A stretch of 47,939 bases of DNA from NCBI RefSeq assembly GCF_018449515.1, contig NZ_JAAVUQ010000050.1, forward strand, positions 1 through 47,939. Direction: 5' to 3'. Of the stretch, positions 26,099 to 35,413 are shown piece after piece (positions within the stretch are counted from its first letter, which is position 1; each line of letters starts with the position of its first letter). Source of the stretch: Caballeronia sp. dw_19 (GTDB lineage Bacteria; Pseudomonadota; Gammaproteobacteria; Burkholderiales; Burkholderiaceae). The translations under genes and the position numbers were made by a program. The notes under the pieces are model-generated. The model ran no database searches, had not been told where the DNA came from, and saw only the letters and a list, made by a program, of their open reading frames with translations.

Positions 26099-27388
26099 AT
26101 GAGCGAAACACGACTGGCGCCTGACACACCCACTGACACGAGTCTTACTGCGTTCTACAAGGAACTGACCACGCAGGAACGGCGCACCTTCTGGACGTGC
26201 TTCACTGGCTGGGGGCTCGACGCGCTTGACTTCATGATTTATCCGCTCGTGATCGGCACCATCATGACATTATGGAAAGTCGACACGGGAGTGGCCGGCC
26301 TTGCGGTCACCGGCACGTTGTTGACCTCGGCCATAGGCGGGTGGCTTGCAGGATATCTGGCAGACCGGATCGGGCGTGTGAAAACCTTGCAGATCACGGT
26401 CGCCTGGTTCTGCATTTTCAGTATCGCGTGTGCATTCGTGCGCAATTTCGATCAGTTGATGATTGCCCGCGCGATTCTGGGTTTCGGCTTTGGTGGCGAG
26501 TGGGCAGCCGGCGCGGTGCTGATTGCCGAAACGATCCGGCCCGCGTTCCGAGGTCGCGCAGTGGGCGTGGTTCAGTCCGCGTGGGCAGTTGGGTGGGGCG
26601 GCGCGGTCCTGCTGCAGGCGGTGATGTTCTCGGTTTTTCAGCCGGAAACCGCGTGGCGTGCCATGTTCGCATTCGGCGTTCTTCCGGCGTTGCTGCTGGT
26701 CTATGCACGGCGCCATGTCCGCGAGCCTGAGATCGCGGAGCAAGCCCGCAAGCAGCGTGAGATCAATGGCGACGCGCCATCGCTGTGGGAAATCTTCCGG
26801 CCCGGCACACTGAAGACGACCATTCTCGGCTCGATTTTCATGATGGGCTGTCAGGGGGGCTACTACGCCATCTCTACCTGGATCCCGACTTTCCTCAAGA
26901 CCGAGCGGCATCTCACTGTCGTCAACTCGACCGGATATCTGGGCTTCCTGATTACCGGAAGCTTCCTGGGTTATCTGTTCGGCGCCTGGATGTCGGACCG
27001 CTTCGGCCGCAAGAAACTCTTCGTGTCGTTTTCGATTGCGGCGATCATCGTGGTACTTGCCTACACGCAATTCAGGATTAGCAACGAAGCAATTCGCTGG
27101 CTGGGTTTTCCGCTCGGTTTTTTCTCCAGCGGTTATCTTGCCGGGGTGGGATCGTTTCTTTCCGAACTTTATCCAACGCGGTTGCGCGGTTCCGGACAGG
27201 GTTTCTGCTACAACTTCGGCCGTGGCATGGGTGCGCTCTTTCCCGCGCTGGTCGGTGCGTTCTCGGTGCGCTTTGGACTCGCTACTGCCATCGCCATTTT
27301 CGCCGTGGTGGCTTACACGCTACTCTTGCTGAGTGCGGCGATGCTTCCCGAGACGCGCGGCATTCAATTGGACACCTTCAATGACTGA
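26099..27388 (+). CDS. MFS transporter, sugar/organic acid symporter type
   Basis: A 429-residue carrier with 12 predicted helices. The start was placed at ATG 26099 (MSETRL); an ATG at 26037 would add a 20-residue soluble tail. Family motifs: GWGLDALDFMIYPLV in helix 1, ADRIGRVKTL after helix 2, RAILGFGFGGEWAAG in helix 4 and SDRFGRKKL after helix 8. The first and fourth helix motifs fit the aromatic acid/sialic acid-like symporters. It sits between an ABC importer and two catabolic enzymes and overlaps the amidohydrolase by 8 bases, so the operon has two transport routes; one may take up the sugar acid or export an intermediate. Confidence 0.88.
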   Translation: MSETRLAPDTPTDTSLTAFYKELTTQERRTFWTCFTGWGLDALDFMIYPLVIGTIMTLWKVDTGVAGLAVTGTLLTSAIGGWLAGYLADRIGRVKTLQITVAWFCIFSIACAFVRNFDQLMIARAILGFGFGGEWAAGAVLIAETIRPAFRGRAVGVVQSAWAVGWGGAVLLQAVMFSVFQPETAWRAMFAFGVLPALLLVYARRHVREPEIAEQARKQREINGDAPSLWEIFRPGTLKTTILGSIFMMGCQGGYYAISTWIPTFLKTERHLTVVNSTGYLGFLITGSFLGYLFGAWMSDRFGRKKLFVSFSIAAIIVVLAYTQFRISNEAIRWLGFPLGFFSSGYLAGVGSFLSELYPTRLRGSGQGFCYNFGRGMGALFPALVGAFSVRFGLATAIAIFAVVAYTLLLLSAAMLPETRGIQLDTFND

Positions 27389-28298
27389 CTCATTTTCTGA
27401 CACTGGTTCCGTCTCCGGGCCGGACATGGCACCGCTCTGTCCGGGACCTGCTCCGGTGCAGACGAAACCATCAGCGTTCGCAATGCCAGCCGGCGCAGTC
27501 GATGCCCACGCGCATGTCATCGGTGAGCCGCCACGCTATCCGTGGATGCCCGATCGCGCATACACGCCACCGCCCTCGACGCCTGACGCCTATCTCAAGA
27601 TGCTCGATGATGTCGGCTCGCAGTACGGCGTGCTGATTCAGGTGAGCGTGCATGGGCAAGACAACACGCTGATGCTCGATACATTGCGCGCGCATCGTGC
27701 ACGGTTGCGCGGCGTCGTCGTACCGGCGCTCGGACTGCCAGACGCACACTATCAGTCGATGAAAGATGCGGGCGCCGTTGGCTTGCGTTTAAACGTGCTG
27801 TACGGAGGCGGTGGCGTCAGCCTCGCTCAGCTTGCGGAATACGATGCGCTCGCACGCGACTGGGGCTGGCACACGCAATTCCTTCTGGACGCACGCGAAC
27901 TGCCTGCGCTCGCGCCGCAGTTCAGGAAGCTTCGCTCCACGATTGTTATCGACCACATGGGACATATGCCCGCGTCCGCAGGCGTCGATTCGGCAGGCTT
28001 TCGCGACTTGCTTGCGATGGTTCGCGACGGCGCATGGGTGAAGGTGTCGGGCGCATACAGGATGAGCGCCGCCGAACCGCCTTATCGCGACACAATTGGC
28101 TATGCACAGGCGCTGATTGAAGCCGCGCCTGAACGTTGCGTATGGGGCTCCGACTGGCCGCATGTCGCGACCTGGACCACCATGCCAACCGTCGCCCAGC
28201 TGCTCGACACGCTGGCGTTATGGGCACCCGATCCCGCCGTGCGCACGGCAATTCTCACCACTAACGCGCACAAGCTTTACGGCTTTGCCAACCACTAA
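27381..28298 (+). CDS. Amidohydrolase-2 family hydrolase, probable sugar lactonase
   Basis: A 305-residue TIM-barrel hydrolase of the amidohydrolase-2 group (COG3618). That group includes 2-pyrone-4,6-dicarboxylate lactonase and L-fucono- and L-rhamnono-lactonases. Key residues: His43 and His45 in DAHAHVIG, a His in IDHMGHMP and the Asp in WGSDWPH. The ATG at 27381 overlaps the MFS gene. A Pro-rich leader precedes the barrel. Next to an SDR and an IlvD/Edd dehydratase it most likely hydrolyses the sugar lactone to the aldonate. A lactonase of aromatic ring-cleavage products is the alternative, but no aromatic genes are near. Confidence 0.8.
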   Translation: MTDSFSDTGSVSGPDMAPLCPGPAPVQTKPSAFAMPAGAVDAHAHVIGEPPRYPWMPDRAYTPPPSTPDAYLKMLDDVGSQYGVLIQVSVHGQDNTLMLDTLRAHRARLRGVVVPALGLPDAHYQSMKDAGAVGLRLNVLYGGGGVSLAQLAEYDALARDWGWHTQFLLDARELPALAPQFRKLRSTIVIDHMGHMPASAGVDSAGFRDLLAMVRDGAWVKVSGAYRMSAAEPPYRDTIGYAQALIEAAPERCVWGSDWPHVATWTTMPTVAQLLDTLALWAPDPAVRTAILTTNAHKLYGFANH

Positions 28299-28304
28299 AA
28301 AACC

Positions 28305-30035
28305 ATGTCCGATAAATCTTCCACGGGTCTTCGCAAAGGCCTGACCAGCTATGGCGACAGCGGCTTCTCGCTCTTCCTTCGCAAGGCGTTCATCAAGGGC
28401 GCGGGCTACACCGACAGTGCGCTCGATCGCCCGGTGGTCGGCATCGTGAACACGGGCAGTGCCTACAATCCGTGCCACGGGAATGCGCCGCAACTGATCG
28501 AGGCCGTCAAGCGCGGCGTGATGCTCGCCGGCGGCCTGCCGATGGATTTCCCTACCATCAGCATTCACGAAAGTTTTTCGTCGCCGACGAGCATGTACCT
28601 TCGCAACCTGATGTCGATGGACACCGAGGAAATGCTGCGGGCTCAACCCATGGACGCCGTCGTCATGATCGGCGGCTGCGACAAGACGGTTCCAGCGCAA
28701 TTGATGGGCGCGGCGTCGGCGGGTCTTCCGGCCATTCAGTTGATTACGGGATCGATGCTCACGGGTTCGCATCGGTCGGAACGCGTGGGTGCGTGTACCG
28801 ATTGCCGCCGCTACTGGGGCAAATTTCGTGCGGAAGAGATCGACGAACAGGAAATTTCGGACGTCAACAATCAACTCGTGGCGAGCGTGGGAACCTGCTC
28901 GGTGATGGGCACCGCGAGCACGATGGCGTGTATTGCCGAGGCATTGGGCATGACCGTTCCCGGCGGCGCGACGCCGCCCGCGGTCACGGCCGACCGCATG
29001 CGCGTGGCGGAACAGAGCGGCGTTCAGGCTGTGAAGATGGCGCGCGAGCGGCTCACGATCGACAAGATCCTTACGCCCGACGCGTTCCACAACGCCATGC
29101 GCGTGCTGCTGGCGATCGGCGGTTCGACCAACGGCATCATTCACCTGACGGCGATCGCCGGACGCTGCGGGCTCGAAGTCGATCTGAAGGCGCTCGACCG
29201 GATGGGGCGCGACACGCCGGTGCTGGTCGACCTGAAGCCGTCAGGGCAGCACTACATGGAAGACTTTCATCACGCGGGCGGTATGGCCACGTTGTTGCGC
29301 GAACTCAAGCCGCTGCTCAAGCTCGATGCACTGACCGTCACGGGCCGCACGCTTGGCGAAGAAATTGAACTCAGCGGCGCGGGTTTTGCGCAAGACGTTG
29401 TAAAGACACGTGACCGGCCTATTTACCCGCAGGGCGGTATTGCCGTGCTCGAGGGCAACCTGGCACCCGGCGGCGCAATTATCAAGCAGTCGGCAGCCAA
29501 TCCTGAGTTGATGGAGCACGTTGGCCGCGCAGTGGTGTTCGAAAATGCGGACGATATGGCGCAGCGCATCGATTCGGATGATCTGGACGTTGCCGCGGAC
29601 GACATTCTGGTGCTGAAAAATATCGGGCCGAAGGGGGCGCCAGGCATGCCTGAAGCTGGCTACATTCCAATTCCGAAGAAGCTGGCAAAGGCCGGTGTGA
29701 AGGACATTGTGCGTATCTCGGACGGCCGCATGAGCGGCACTGCGTTCGGAACGATCGTATTGCATGTGACGCCAGAGGCGGCCATTGGCGGACCGCTGGC
29801 GCACGTGCATAACGGTGATCAGATTCGCCTGAGTGTCTCAAACCGCGAGATATCGCTGCTTGTATCGAATGAAGAACTTGCACAGCGCGCACGCGATGAA
29901 CCCGTCCAGGTGCCGACGGCGGGACGCGGCTATCGCAAGCTTTTTTTGGAGACGGTCACGCAAGCGGACAAGGGGGTCGACTTCGATTTTCTGCGTGCCG
30001 AGCACATCACGGGATCGACACCCACCATGGAGTAG
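28305..30035 (+). CDS. IlvD/Edd-family dehydratase, probable sugar-acid dehydratase
   Basis: A 576-residue iron-sulfur dehydratase. Cluster ligands are Cys57 (NPCHG), Cys125 (GGCDKT) and Cys198 (GTCSVMG). GACTDCRRYW (163-171 region) is a feature of sugar-acid dehydratases such as arabinonate/xylonate dehydratase rather than the branched-chain amino acid enzyme, and no ilv genes are nearby. The ISDGRMSGT motif near the C-terminus carries the catalytic Ser. It lies 6 bases after the lactonase gene. Expected reaction: aldonate to 2-keto-3-deoxy aldonate. The next step (aldolase or second dehydratase) is not in this window; an IS30 insertion follows. Confidence 0.88.
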   Translation: MSDKSSTGLRKGLTSYGDSGFSLFLRKAFIKGAGYTDSALDRPVVGIVNTGSAYNPCHGNAPQLIEAVKRGVMLAGGLPMDFPTISIHESFSSPTSMYLRNLMSMDTEEMLRAQPMDAVVMIGGCDKTVPAQLMGAASAGLPAIQLITGSMLTGSHRSERVGACTDCRRYWGKFRAEEIDEQEISDVNNQLVASVGTCSVMGTASTMACIAEALGMTVPGGATPPAVTADRMRVAEQSGVQAVKMARERLTIDKILTPDAFHNAMRVLLAIGGSTNGIIHLTAIAGRCGLEVDLKALDRMGRDTPVLVDLKPSGQHYMEDFHHAGGMATLLRELKPLLKLDALTVTGRTLGEEIELSGAGFAQDVVKTRDRPIYPQGGIAVLEGNLAPGGAIIKQSAANPELMEHVGRAVVFENADDMAQRIDSDDLDVAADDILVLKNIGPKGAPGMPEAGYIPIPKKLAKAGVKDIVRISDGRMSGTAFGTIVLHVTPEAAIGGPLAHVHNGDQIRLSVSNREISLLVSNEELAQRARDEPVQVPTAGRGYRKLFLETVTQADKGVDFDFLRAEHITGSTPTME

Positions 30036-30254
30036 GGCACAGGCGGCCACCGGACGGGCGACACTTCAAAGGACGCCATCCGTAGCGGTTAGGTAATTGA
30101 CACCCGGTTGTCTGCCTTGGACTTGACGGCGTCCAACTCTTCGCGCGTGGCATGCGGTGCCACTCACTTGCGAGTATTACCGCCCTCCGATGGTCGTGCT
30201 AGCCCATCGACGACATGCGGGTGCTACCGGTTGTGTCGCGCTAAGGGTGCAGAA
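30036..30254. other. Junction stretch with a short minus-strand coding relic
   Basis: No complete gene. On the minus strand VAPHATREELDAVKSKADN then RVSIT ends in TAA at about 30092. It looks like the C-terminus of some protein, but there is no start and no identified family. The IS30 element begins at 30255, so a gene may have been cut here. Confidence 0.3.
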
Positions 30255-31360
30255 GGGCGGTTTCAAGGGTGAAGTGCAACGGGGAGTTTAGTGTTTAGCG
30301 CTTGGAGATTGGCTTGCTGAAGCAAGGGTTGCAGCGAAGACCTCGAATGGCGAATGGAACGCGTGAGTGGCGCGCGGGGGCTGTTCAGGCTGTCGGCGAT
30401 CGCGTCGAGTTCATCCTGACTGTAGACCGATAGGTCGGTGCCTTTAGGCAAATACTGGCGCAGCAACCCGTTAGTGTTTTCGCAGGTACCGCGTTGCCAT
30501 GGACTGTGCGGGTCGCAGAAGTACACCTTCACGCCGGTCGCGGCGGCAAGCTCTTGATGGCGCGACATTTCTTTGCCTTGGTCGTAAGTAAAGCTTTGCC
30601 GTAAGGGCGCCACAATCGAATTGAGTTTGGCGGAGAAGCCCGCTAGCGCTGACGCGGCAGTGGCGTCCTCCATCTTGGCAAGCAGCACCAGGCGGCTGGT
30701 GCGCTCGACCAGAACGCCGACAGAGGATTGGTTGTTCGCCCCCTTGATGAAGTCGCCTTCCCAGTGACCTGGCAACAGTCGGTCTTCAATTTCGGGCGGT
30801 CGAACGTGGATACTGACCATGTCGGGAATCTGTCCGCGCCGGTCTGTGCCCCGCGTGCGTGGCATGCGCGTGCTGTGGCCGTGGCGCAGGCAGGCAATGA
30901 GTTGGCGGCGCAGTTCGCCGCGCGGCTGAGCATAGATAGCCGTGTAGATGGTTTCGTGCGAGACTTGCTGGGTCGAATCGGTTGGATACATGCGCTTCAG
31001 TGTGCCCGATATCTGTTGGGGCGACCATTTCCACTCAAGCAGGGTGAGAATGATGCGCCAGCAGACGCTTTGCGGGCAGAGCTTGGCGGGACGACGCGAC
31101 GCGCTGCGGCGTGCGCAGCAAAGCGCTGCAGCGGGCATCGATGCGTAGCCAACAGGAGAGCCGTTTCGCATTAACTCGCGGCTGATAGTTCCCGGTGAGC
31201 GCCCAAGTATGCGAGCCATGGCTCGCATACTTGAACCCTGCAGATGCAAGCTTGCAATGGTTAGACTTTCTTCGGGCTGCAGTTGTTGGTAAGAAGTTTT
31301 TTCGGACATTGCGACACCTTATACGAGACAGGTGTTGCACTTCACATTTGAGGCCGCCCA
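30255..31360 (-). mobile_element. IS30-family insertion sequence
   Basis: About 1.1 kb bounded by imperfect 26-bp terminal inverted repeats: GGGCGGTTTCAAGGGTGAAG at 30255 and the mirrored end at 31335-31360 (share GTTGCACTTCAC plus the CCGCCC outer end, with four or five mismatches). It contains a single transposase gene on the minus strand. No matching target duplication was found at the edges, so one side may be rearranged. It lies directly downstream of the sugar operon. Confidence 0.75.
30263..31309 (-). pseudogene. IS30-family transposase, frameshift near C-terminus
   Basis: A 348-codon frame with the N-terminal HTH (MRAMARILGRSPGTISREL), the DDE core (LPGHWEGDFIKG with the first Asp; TYDQGKEMSRHQ with the second; WQRGTCENTNGLLRQYLPKGTD with the Glu). 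Near 30378 the frame leaves the family: the expected PRATHAFHSPFEVFAATL is in another frame, and the read-through runs to the terminal repeat. One or two bases are missing after LNS. All catalytic residues lie before the break, so residual activity cannot be excluded. Confidence 0.75.
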
Positions 31361-31853
31361 TCATAAAAGCCATCTGGCACGACAGGTAGCCTTTGACGAT
31401 CCTGTTGTGGACTATTCACGTTGCGACACGCATGCTCCAGTCAGATACCGCATTTGAATGCATGACCACGTCTGCTCCCGGTCTGCAAAAAATTAAAACT
31501 GCGTGACAAGCCAGCGCACAATAATCCCGATAGCCTCATGGGGTTGAGCGGCTGGTATAACGATAGAATATCGAAAAGTCTATTGCAAACGCGACGAGTT
31601 GCTTAGTATTTCCGGATGCGTAGTTCGTTTTACTTCCGGTACGAGATCACCGAATGGAACAGGGATAGCATGTGTCACTTGCTCGTCTTCCGCGTATGTT
31701 CCACCGTTGCCGGGGCCGGCGAAGGCGGCGGGATTAAGGTCGTGAGTCGCACATCGATCGTCACCGACAACTGCATGAAGACTGCATGCGCCTGAGTGGA
31801 TATCGGGCGAGAGGCGAATGCGGTGCGGCCACATCTTATTGAGTGAGGAAGTC
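31361..31853. other. 493-bp stretch without a convincing gene
   Basis: Moderately AT-rich with several in-frame stops on both strands. A 91-codon minus-strand frame (31580-31855) lacks a ribosome site and known motif. The last part contains GAGTGAGGAAG, the ribosome site of the next gene. Confidence 0.4.
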
Positions 31854-33236
31854 ATGGTCCGACTTGTGTTGCTACTGTTGGGTGTCGATTATCTGCGCAC
31901 GCGTTGGCGTGGCCTGCTGGCCATTGGAATCATCTGGCTGGTGGCCGGGATTATTATTTTTGTCGACGCACTCGATAACGCGATCTACTTCCCCATTACA
32001 TTCTTTGCCTATCTATTCCTCGCCGAGGGACTTGCCACGCTGGCGGTGGCGTCGACCGGCGTAGGCGGCCAGCGAATCCTTCGCTATGTGAAAGGCATAG
32101 CGGTCGTGCTCGCAGCGATTCTGATCCTCGCCGGCCATCATCACGGCAACTTCATTTTGTCGATGATTTTCGGCACCTTGTTCCTGGTCGATGGCTTGTT
32201 GCAGTGCCTGACGGCTTATATGGTCCGCTATAAGCGCTGGAGGGTCGCGCTGACCTGGGGCATCATCGAAATTGCGATTGCCGTGTTTTTCTATCAGCCC
32301 TATCCGACACACTACGTCGGCACGTTACCTTACTGCCTGGGCTTGTTTCTCTTCTTCGGTGGCCTGAACATGCTGACGCTTGCGACTCGCGTGAAGCGCC
32401 TGACCCGCAATCCGGCTTTCGCCACCGCGAGAAACCTCGCCATCGAGCCGGAAACAGCGCCTTTGACCACGCCGGTTTTCACCCAGTCTGAATGGGATGG
32501 ACCACCAGCAGACGACGAACGCGCGCTCACAGTACACGTGTGGACGCCGACTGGGTCGTCGAAGGCAGAAGCTCAGCACTATCCAATTGTTGACCGGTAT
32601 ATCGCGGCAGTGGATGTGAACGGGGTCATCTCGACCGGACATGCTGCGCTCGAGTCACCGGAAGGGATTTATGTCAGCCTCTATCCGGGCGCGGAAATTG
32701 ACCGCTCACCCGAGGAGTTCGGCCGCATCCTTCGAGCAACCCCCGAGAACGATATCCCTGGGGTGTTCCAGCCGGACTATGCGACTGAGGCTAAGGCCTG
32801 GTGCCCATCGACGGTACGCGTTCGGATCCGAAACTACGATCCCGCCAAGCTGCAGGCGTTCTGGGAGCAGTACCGAGAGGAGAAGATCTACAACCTGACC
32901 CATCGGAACTGTTCCAGCAGCGTGGCCTATGCATTGGAGGCAGCGGTCGACGGCGCGGTGGGCCGTCTTCAGGGTGAACGGGCGGGATGGGCCGCCTTCG
33001 TGCGGGTTCTTGTCACGCCGGAATTGTGGGTGGCCGCGCAAATCAGGAAGCGCGCTTTGACGATGGCCTGGACGCCCGGCTTGACGCTCGATTACGCACG
33101 GGCGCTGAGCATGCTGGCCGACCCGCGGCCGTTCGCGTGGTGGAAGGTTGCACGCCGCGCATTTGGCAACATGGTCCGTTCGCGCCGTGAATGGCGTTCA
33201 CAGGACGATCGAGCCATGAGCGGCCGGCAGACGTAA
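31854..33236 (+). CDS. HdeD-like membrane protein with permuted papain-like domain
   Basis: A 460-residue protein, start ATG 31854 behind GAGGAA. The first ~190 residues contain six to seven short hydrophobic helices resembling the HdeD/DUF308 family (acid-resistance membrane protein). The rest is soluble: TVHVWTPTGSS, AAVDVNGVISTGHAALES, PEEFGRIL and THRNCSSSVAYALE. His263 followed about 90 residues later by Cys353 in NCSSS matches the His-then-Cys order of circularly permuted NlpC/P60 (papain-like) amidases. It may therefore be a membrane-anchored peptidase, acyltransferase or amidase. Fusion to HdeD suggests a cell-envelope stress role. Substrate unknown; monocistronic. Confidence 0.7.
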   Translation: MVRLVLLLLGVDYLRTRWRGLLAIGIIWLVAGIIIFVDALDNAIYFPITFFAYLFLAEGLATLAVASTGVGGQRILRYVKGIAVVLAAILILAGHHHGNFILSMIFGTLFLVDGLLQCLTAYMVRYKRWRVALTWGIIEIAIAVFFYQPYPTHYVGTLPYCLGLFLFFGGLNMLTLATRVKRLTRNPAFATARNLAIEPETAPLTTPVFTQSEWDGPPADDERALTVHVWTPTGSSKAEAQHYPIVDRYIAAVDVNGVISTGHAALESPEGIYVSLYPGAEIDRSPEEFGRILRATPENDIPGVFQPDYATEAKAWCPSTVRVRIRNYDPAKLQAFWEQYREEKIYNLTHRNCSSSVAYALEAAVDGAVGRLQGERAGWAAFVRVLVTPELWVAAQIRKRALTMAWTPGLTLDYARALSMLADPRPFAWWKVARRAFGNMVRSRREWRSQDDRAMSGRQT

Positions 33237-33549
33237 CGGCCGGAAGAGATCGTCGGAGCCCGAAAGGTCCATCGCTTCGGACAGATCGGCTTTTGTGACG
33301 GAGGCCTGCCGGGTAATGGACGACGGCTGGATCGCGAGTAGCGCACCGTTGTCGCCGCCGCTGATGGCGCCTCTCATGACACCGACGGGAGAGGCGCAAC
33401 ATATCGATGAATCTCGACCCGCGACAAACAGAAGCCTTTCGCGTAGTCGCCGCCGATCATGAACGACGAGTACCCAATACCCGGGGGCTGGCCTCACTGC
33501 GGTGTTGAACGGTCCCGAAGAGATGCCCTGACAATTCAAAGCAGACTAT
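33237..33549. other. 313-bp intergenic region, nothing recognised
   Basis: A 113-codon minus-strand frame crosses it (33198-33539) but has no family resemblance. No clear terminator or repeat seen. The following gene lacks an obvious ribosome site. Confidence 0.35.
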
Positions 33550-34122
33550 ATGGACCTCTACGCTCATGTTCGAATCATCGTTGGGGTGGTGATCAGTCTG
33601 GGACTGACCCATCTCCTGCGCGGTTCCGCTTATCTCATTCAACACCCGAAGAAAGAGCAGATCTACTGGGTTCATCTCGGCTGGGTCGTCTTCATGTTCC
33701 TGTACGTGCTGCATTTCTGGTGGTGGGAGTTCTGGTTGCGCGAACTCAAGGACTGGAACTTCACGATCTATCTTTTTACAATATCATACGCAGTGCTGAT
33801 CTATATGATGTGTTCGGTTTTGTATCCGGATGCGCTTGCCGACTACACCGGGTACGAGGACTATTTCTATTCGAGGCGACGCTGGTTTTTTGGGCTTCTC
33901 ATTGTGATTTTCGCACTGGACCTGGAAGACACGTTCCTGAAGGGGCGCCAGTATTACTTGCACCTCGGTTTCGAATATCCGATACGGGCCGCAGTCTACA
34001 TCTTGGGATGTGCATTGGCGATCAAGACCAGAAACAGGCGTTACCACGAGGTTTTTGTAGTTGCGAGCGTGGCCTATCAACTGTCATATATTTTCCGGCT
34101 ATACGGCCGTGAGTTTTTATGA
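33550..34122 (+). CDS. Small multi-pass membrane protein, unknown function
   Basis: A 190-residue protein with about six hydrophobic helices (IIVGVVISLGLTHLLRG; VHLGWVVFMFLYVLHFWWWEFWL; FTIYLFTISYAVLIYMMC; FFGLLIVIFALDLEDTFL; YPIRAAVYILGCALAI) and a high Trp/Tyr content at the interfaces. A cytoplasmic charged loop (YYSRRRW region) separates helices 4 and 5. No family is recognised. Composition is consistent along its length and with neighbours, so it is probably real. Context gives no clear partner: the HdeD-fused gene is upstream, a dead LysR gene is downstream and convergent. Confidence 0.6.
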   Translation: MDLYAHVRIIVGVVISLGLTHLLRGSAYLIQHPKKEQIYWVHLGWVVFMFLYVLHFWWWEFWLRELKDWNFTIYLFTISYAVLIYMMCSVLYPDALADYTGYEDYFYSRRRWFFGLLIVIFALDLEDTFLKGRQYYLHLGFEYPIRAAVYILGCALAIKTRNRRYHEVFVVASVAYQLSYIFRLYGREFL

Positions 34123-34353
34123 CCTTGCCGCAATCGCCCGATCGCTCGCGTAAAGGCGGCGAGTGTCCGCCTGGGCTAAGCGGTTTTAACGGGCTTTTCC
34201 TGTCGAAGTGCAACTCGGGTGCCGCGGCGGTTTCGGATACGGCGGACTTGCTTTCGGTTATCGAAGCGGGCTGGGTCGCGCCGGGCGCTCAGCCGACTGT
34301 CGCGCCACAGGTGATCGACGGGAAATATAGCCCGGCCATCGCGAATTGCTTGA
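34123..34353. other. Gap between membrane protein and LysR pseudogene
   Basis: A plus-strand frame beginning at 34119 with an ATGA overlap (89 codons) runs into the antisense of the LysR relic. It has no motif and I do not call it a gene, although the overlap geometry is noted. Confidence 0.3.
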
Positions 34354-35260
34354 TCACGACTCGAAGTGCGGTTGCATCAAGGCTTTGAACCATTCGATGA
34401 AAGCGACGAGCCGACGCGACCGTTGCCTGCGATGTGGGTAGATCGCCGATACATCCATTGGCGCTGTCCTGAAGGCTGGCATTACCTCCACCAATGCGCC
34501 GGAGTTCAGCAGGTGCTGCACGTCGAAACGCGGAATTTGAATGAGTCCGATCCCCCGCGCAGCAGCAGGAAATATAGTTCTCCGCATTGTTCACGATCAC
34601 CCGGCTCGTTACCGGTATATAGTGCACCCGGTTCGCGAACAGGTACTCCCATTGCAATTCGCGACCCGTCGTGGGAGAGGCATATCCGATGCACAAATGC
34701 CGGTCGGCCAGATCATCGGGGTGTTCAGGGACACCATGTTCGCGCAGATAGCCAGGACTTGCGCAGTTAATCATAGCAATGCGGCCCAGCGGTTGCGCCA
34801 ACAGATTGCTGTCGTTCAGGCTGCCGACGCGGACGGTACGGTCGACGCCCTCCTGTACCAAATCGACCGCACGATCGGTCGAGCTCAACGTCAGCCGCAA
34901 CGCGGGATGACTGCGGAGCAATCCCGGCACCGCCGGCGCGACAAGACGGCGAGCAATACGACTTGGCATGTCAACTTTTAATTGTCCGGAAACTTGCCGT
35001 TGCCTGACCTGAAATAACTGATCGATCTCCTCTACGTCGGCCTACAGCACCCGGACCCGCTCTAACAATTGAGCGCCATCCGAGGTTAGCTGGACCTGGC
35101 GCGTGGTCCGATGCAATAGCCGGATGCCGACGCTTGCCTCCAATTGCTGGACCGCGGCTGACACTGATGCGCGCGGCAATTCCAGAGCGTGTGCGGCTTT
35201 GATGAAGCTACCCATATCAGCCACTTGGATGAAGACGCGGTATTGATCAAGTTTGTCCAT
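34354..35260 (-). pseudogene. LysR-type regulator with in-frame stop and frameshift
   Basis: The N-terminal winged helix is clear (MDKLDQYRVFIQVADMGSFI, LELPRASVSAAVQQLEASVG, LLHRTTRQVQLT). A TAG at 35043-35045 interrupts the frame between LLERVRVL and ADVEEIDQLFQVRQRQVSG, after which the effector domain continues in frame (VGSLNDSNLLAQPLGRI, PDDLADRHLCIGY). Near 34560-34580 a one-base slip moves the rest to another frame, where ARGIGLIQIPRFDVQHLL, SGALVEVMPAFR and ALMQPHFES end at TGA 34354. Repairing both gives a typical ~300-residue LysR protein. It lies upstream of and divergent in function from the SDR gene; such pairs are common in quinone- or aldehyde-type SDR loci. Confidence 0.8.
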
Positions 35261-35413
35261 TTAACAGTTTTACCTTGATACGCCGCTTTCGACCTTATCC
35301 CTTTCCCTTAACCAACACGTCTGATAGGGCGTGAATCAGCCAGGCCCCGGCCGGCATCGCTGGATGCCTCGATAAAACGGGCGGGAGCATTCTACCGGCC
35401 GTCGAAGGCACCG

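Noticed and set aside
28305..30035. Branched-chain amino acid dihydroxy-acid dehydratase (ilvD)
   Set aside because: The GACTDCRRYW stretch and the sugar-transport context favour a sugar-acid dehydratase; no other ilv genes are present.
31580..31855. Minus-strand frame of 91 codons before the HdeD-fused gene
   Set aside because: No ribosome site, no recognised motif, and it overlaps the promoter of a convincing gene.
34119..34388. Plus-strand frame with ATGA overlap to the membrane-protein gene
   Set aside because: Its second half is antisense to the LysR relic and it has no recognisable sequence; overlap geometry alone is not enough.
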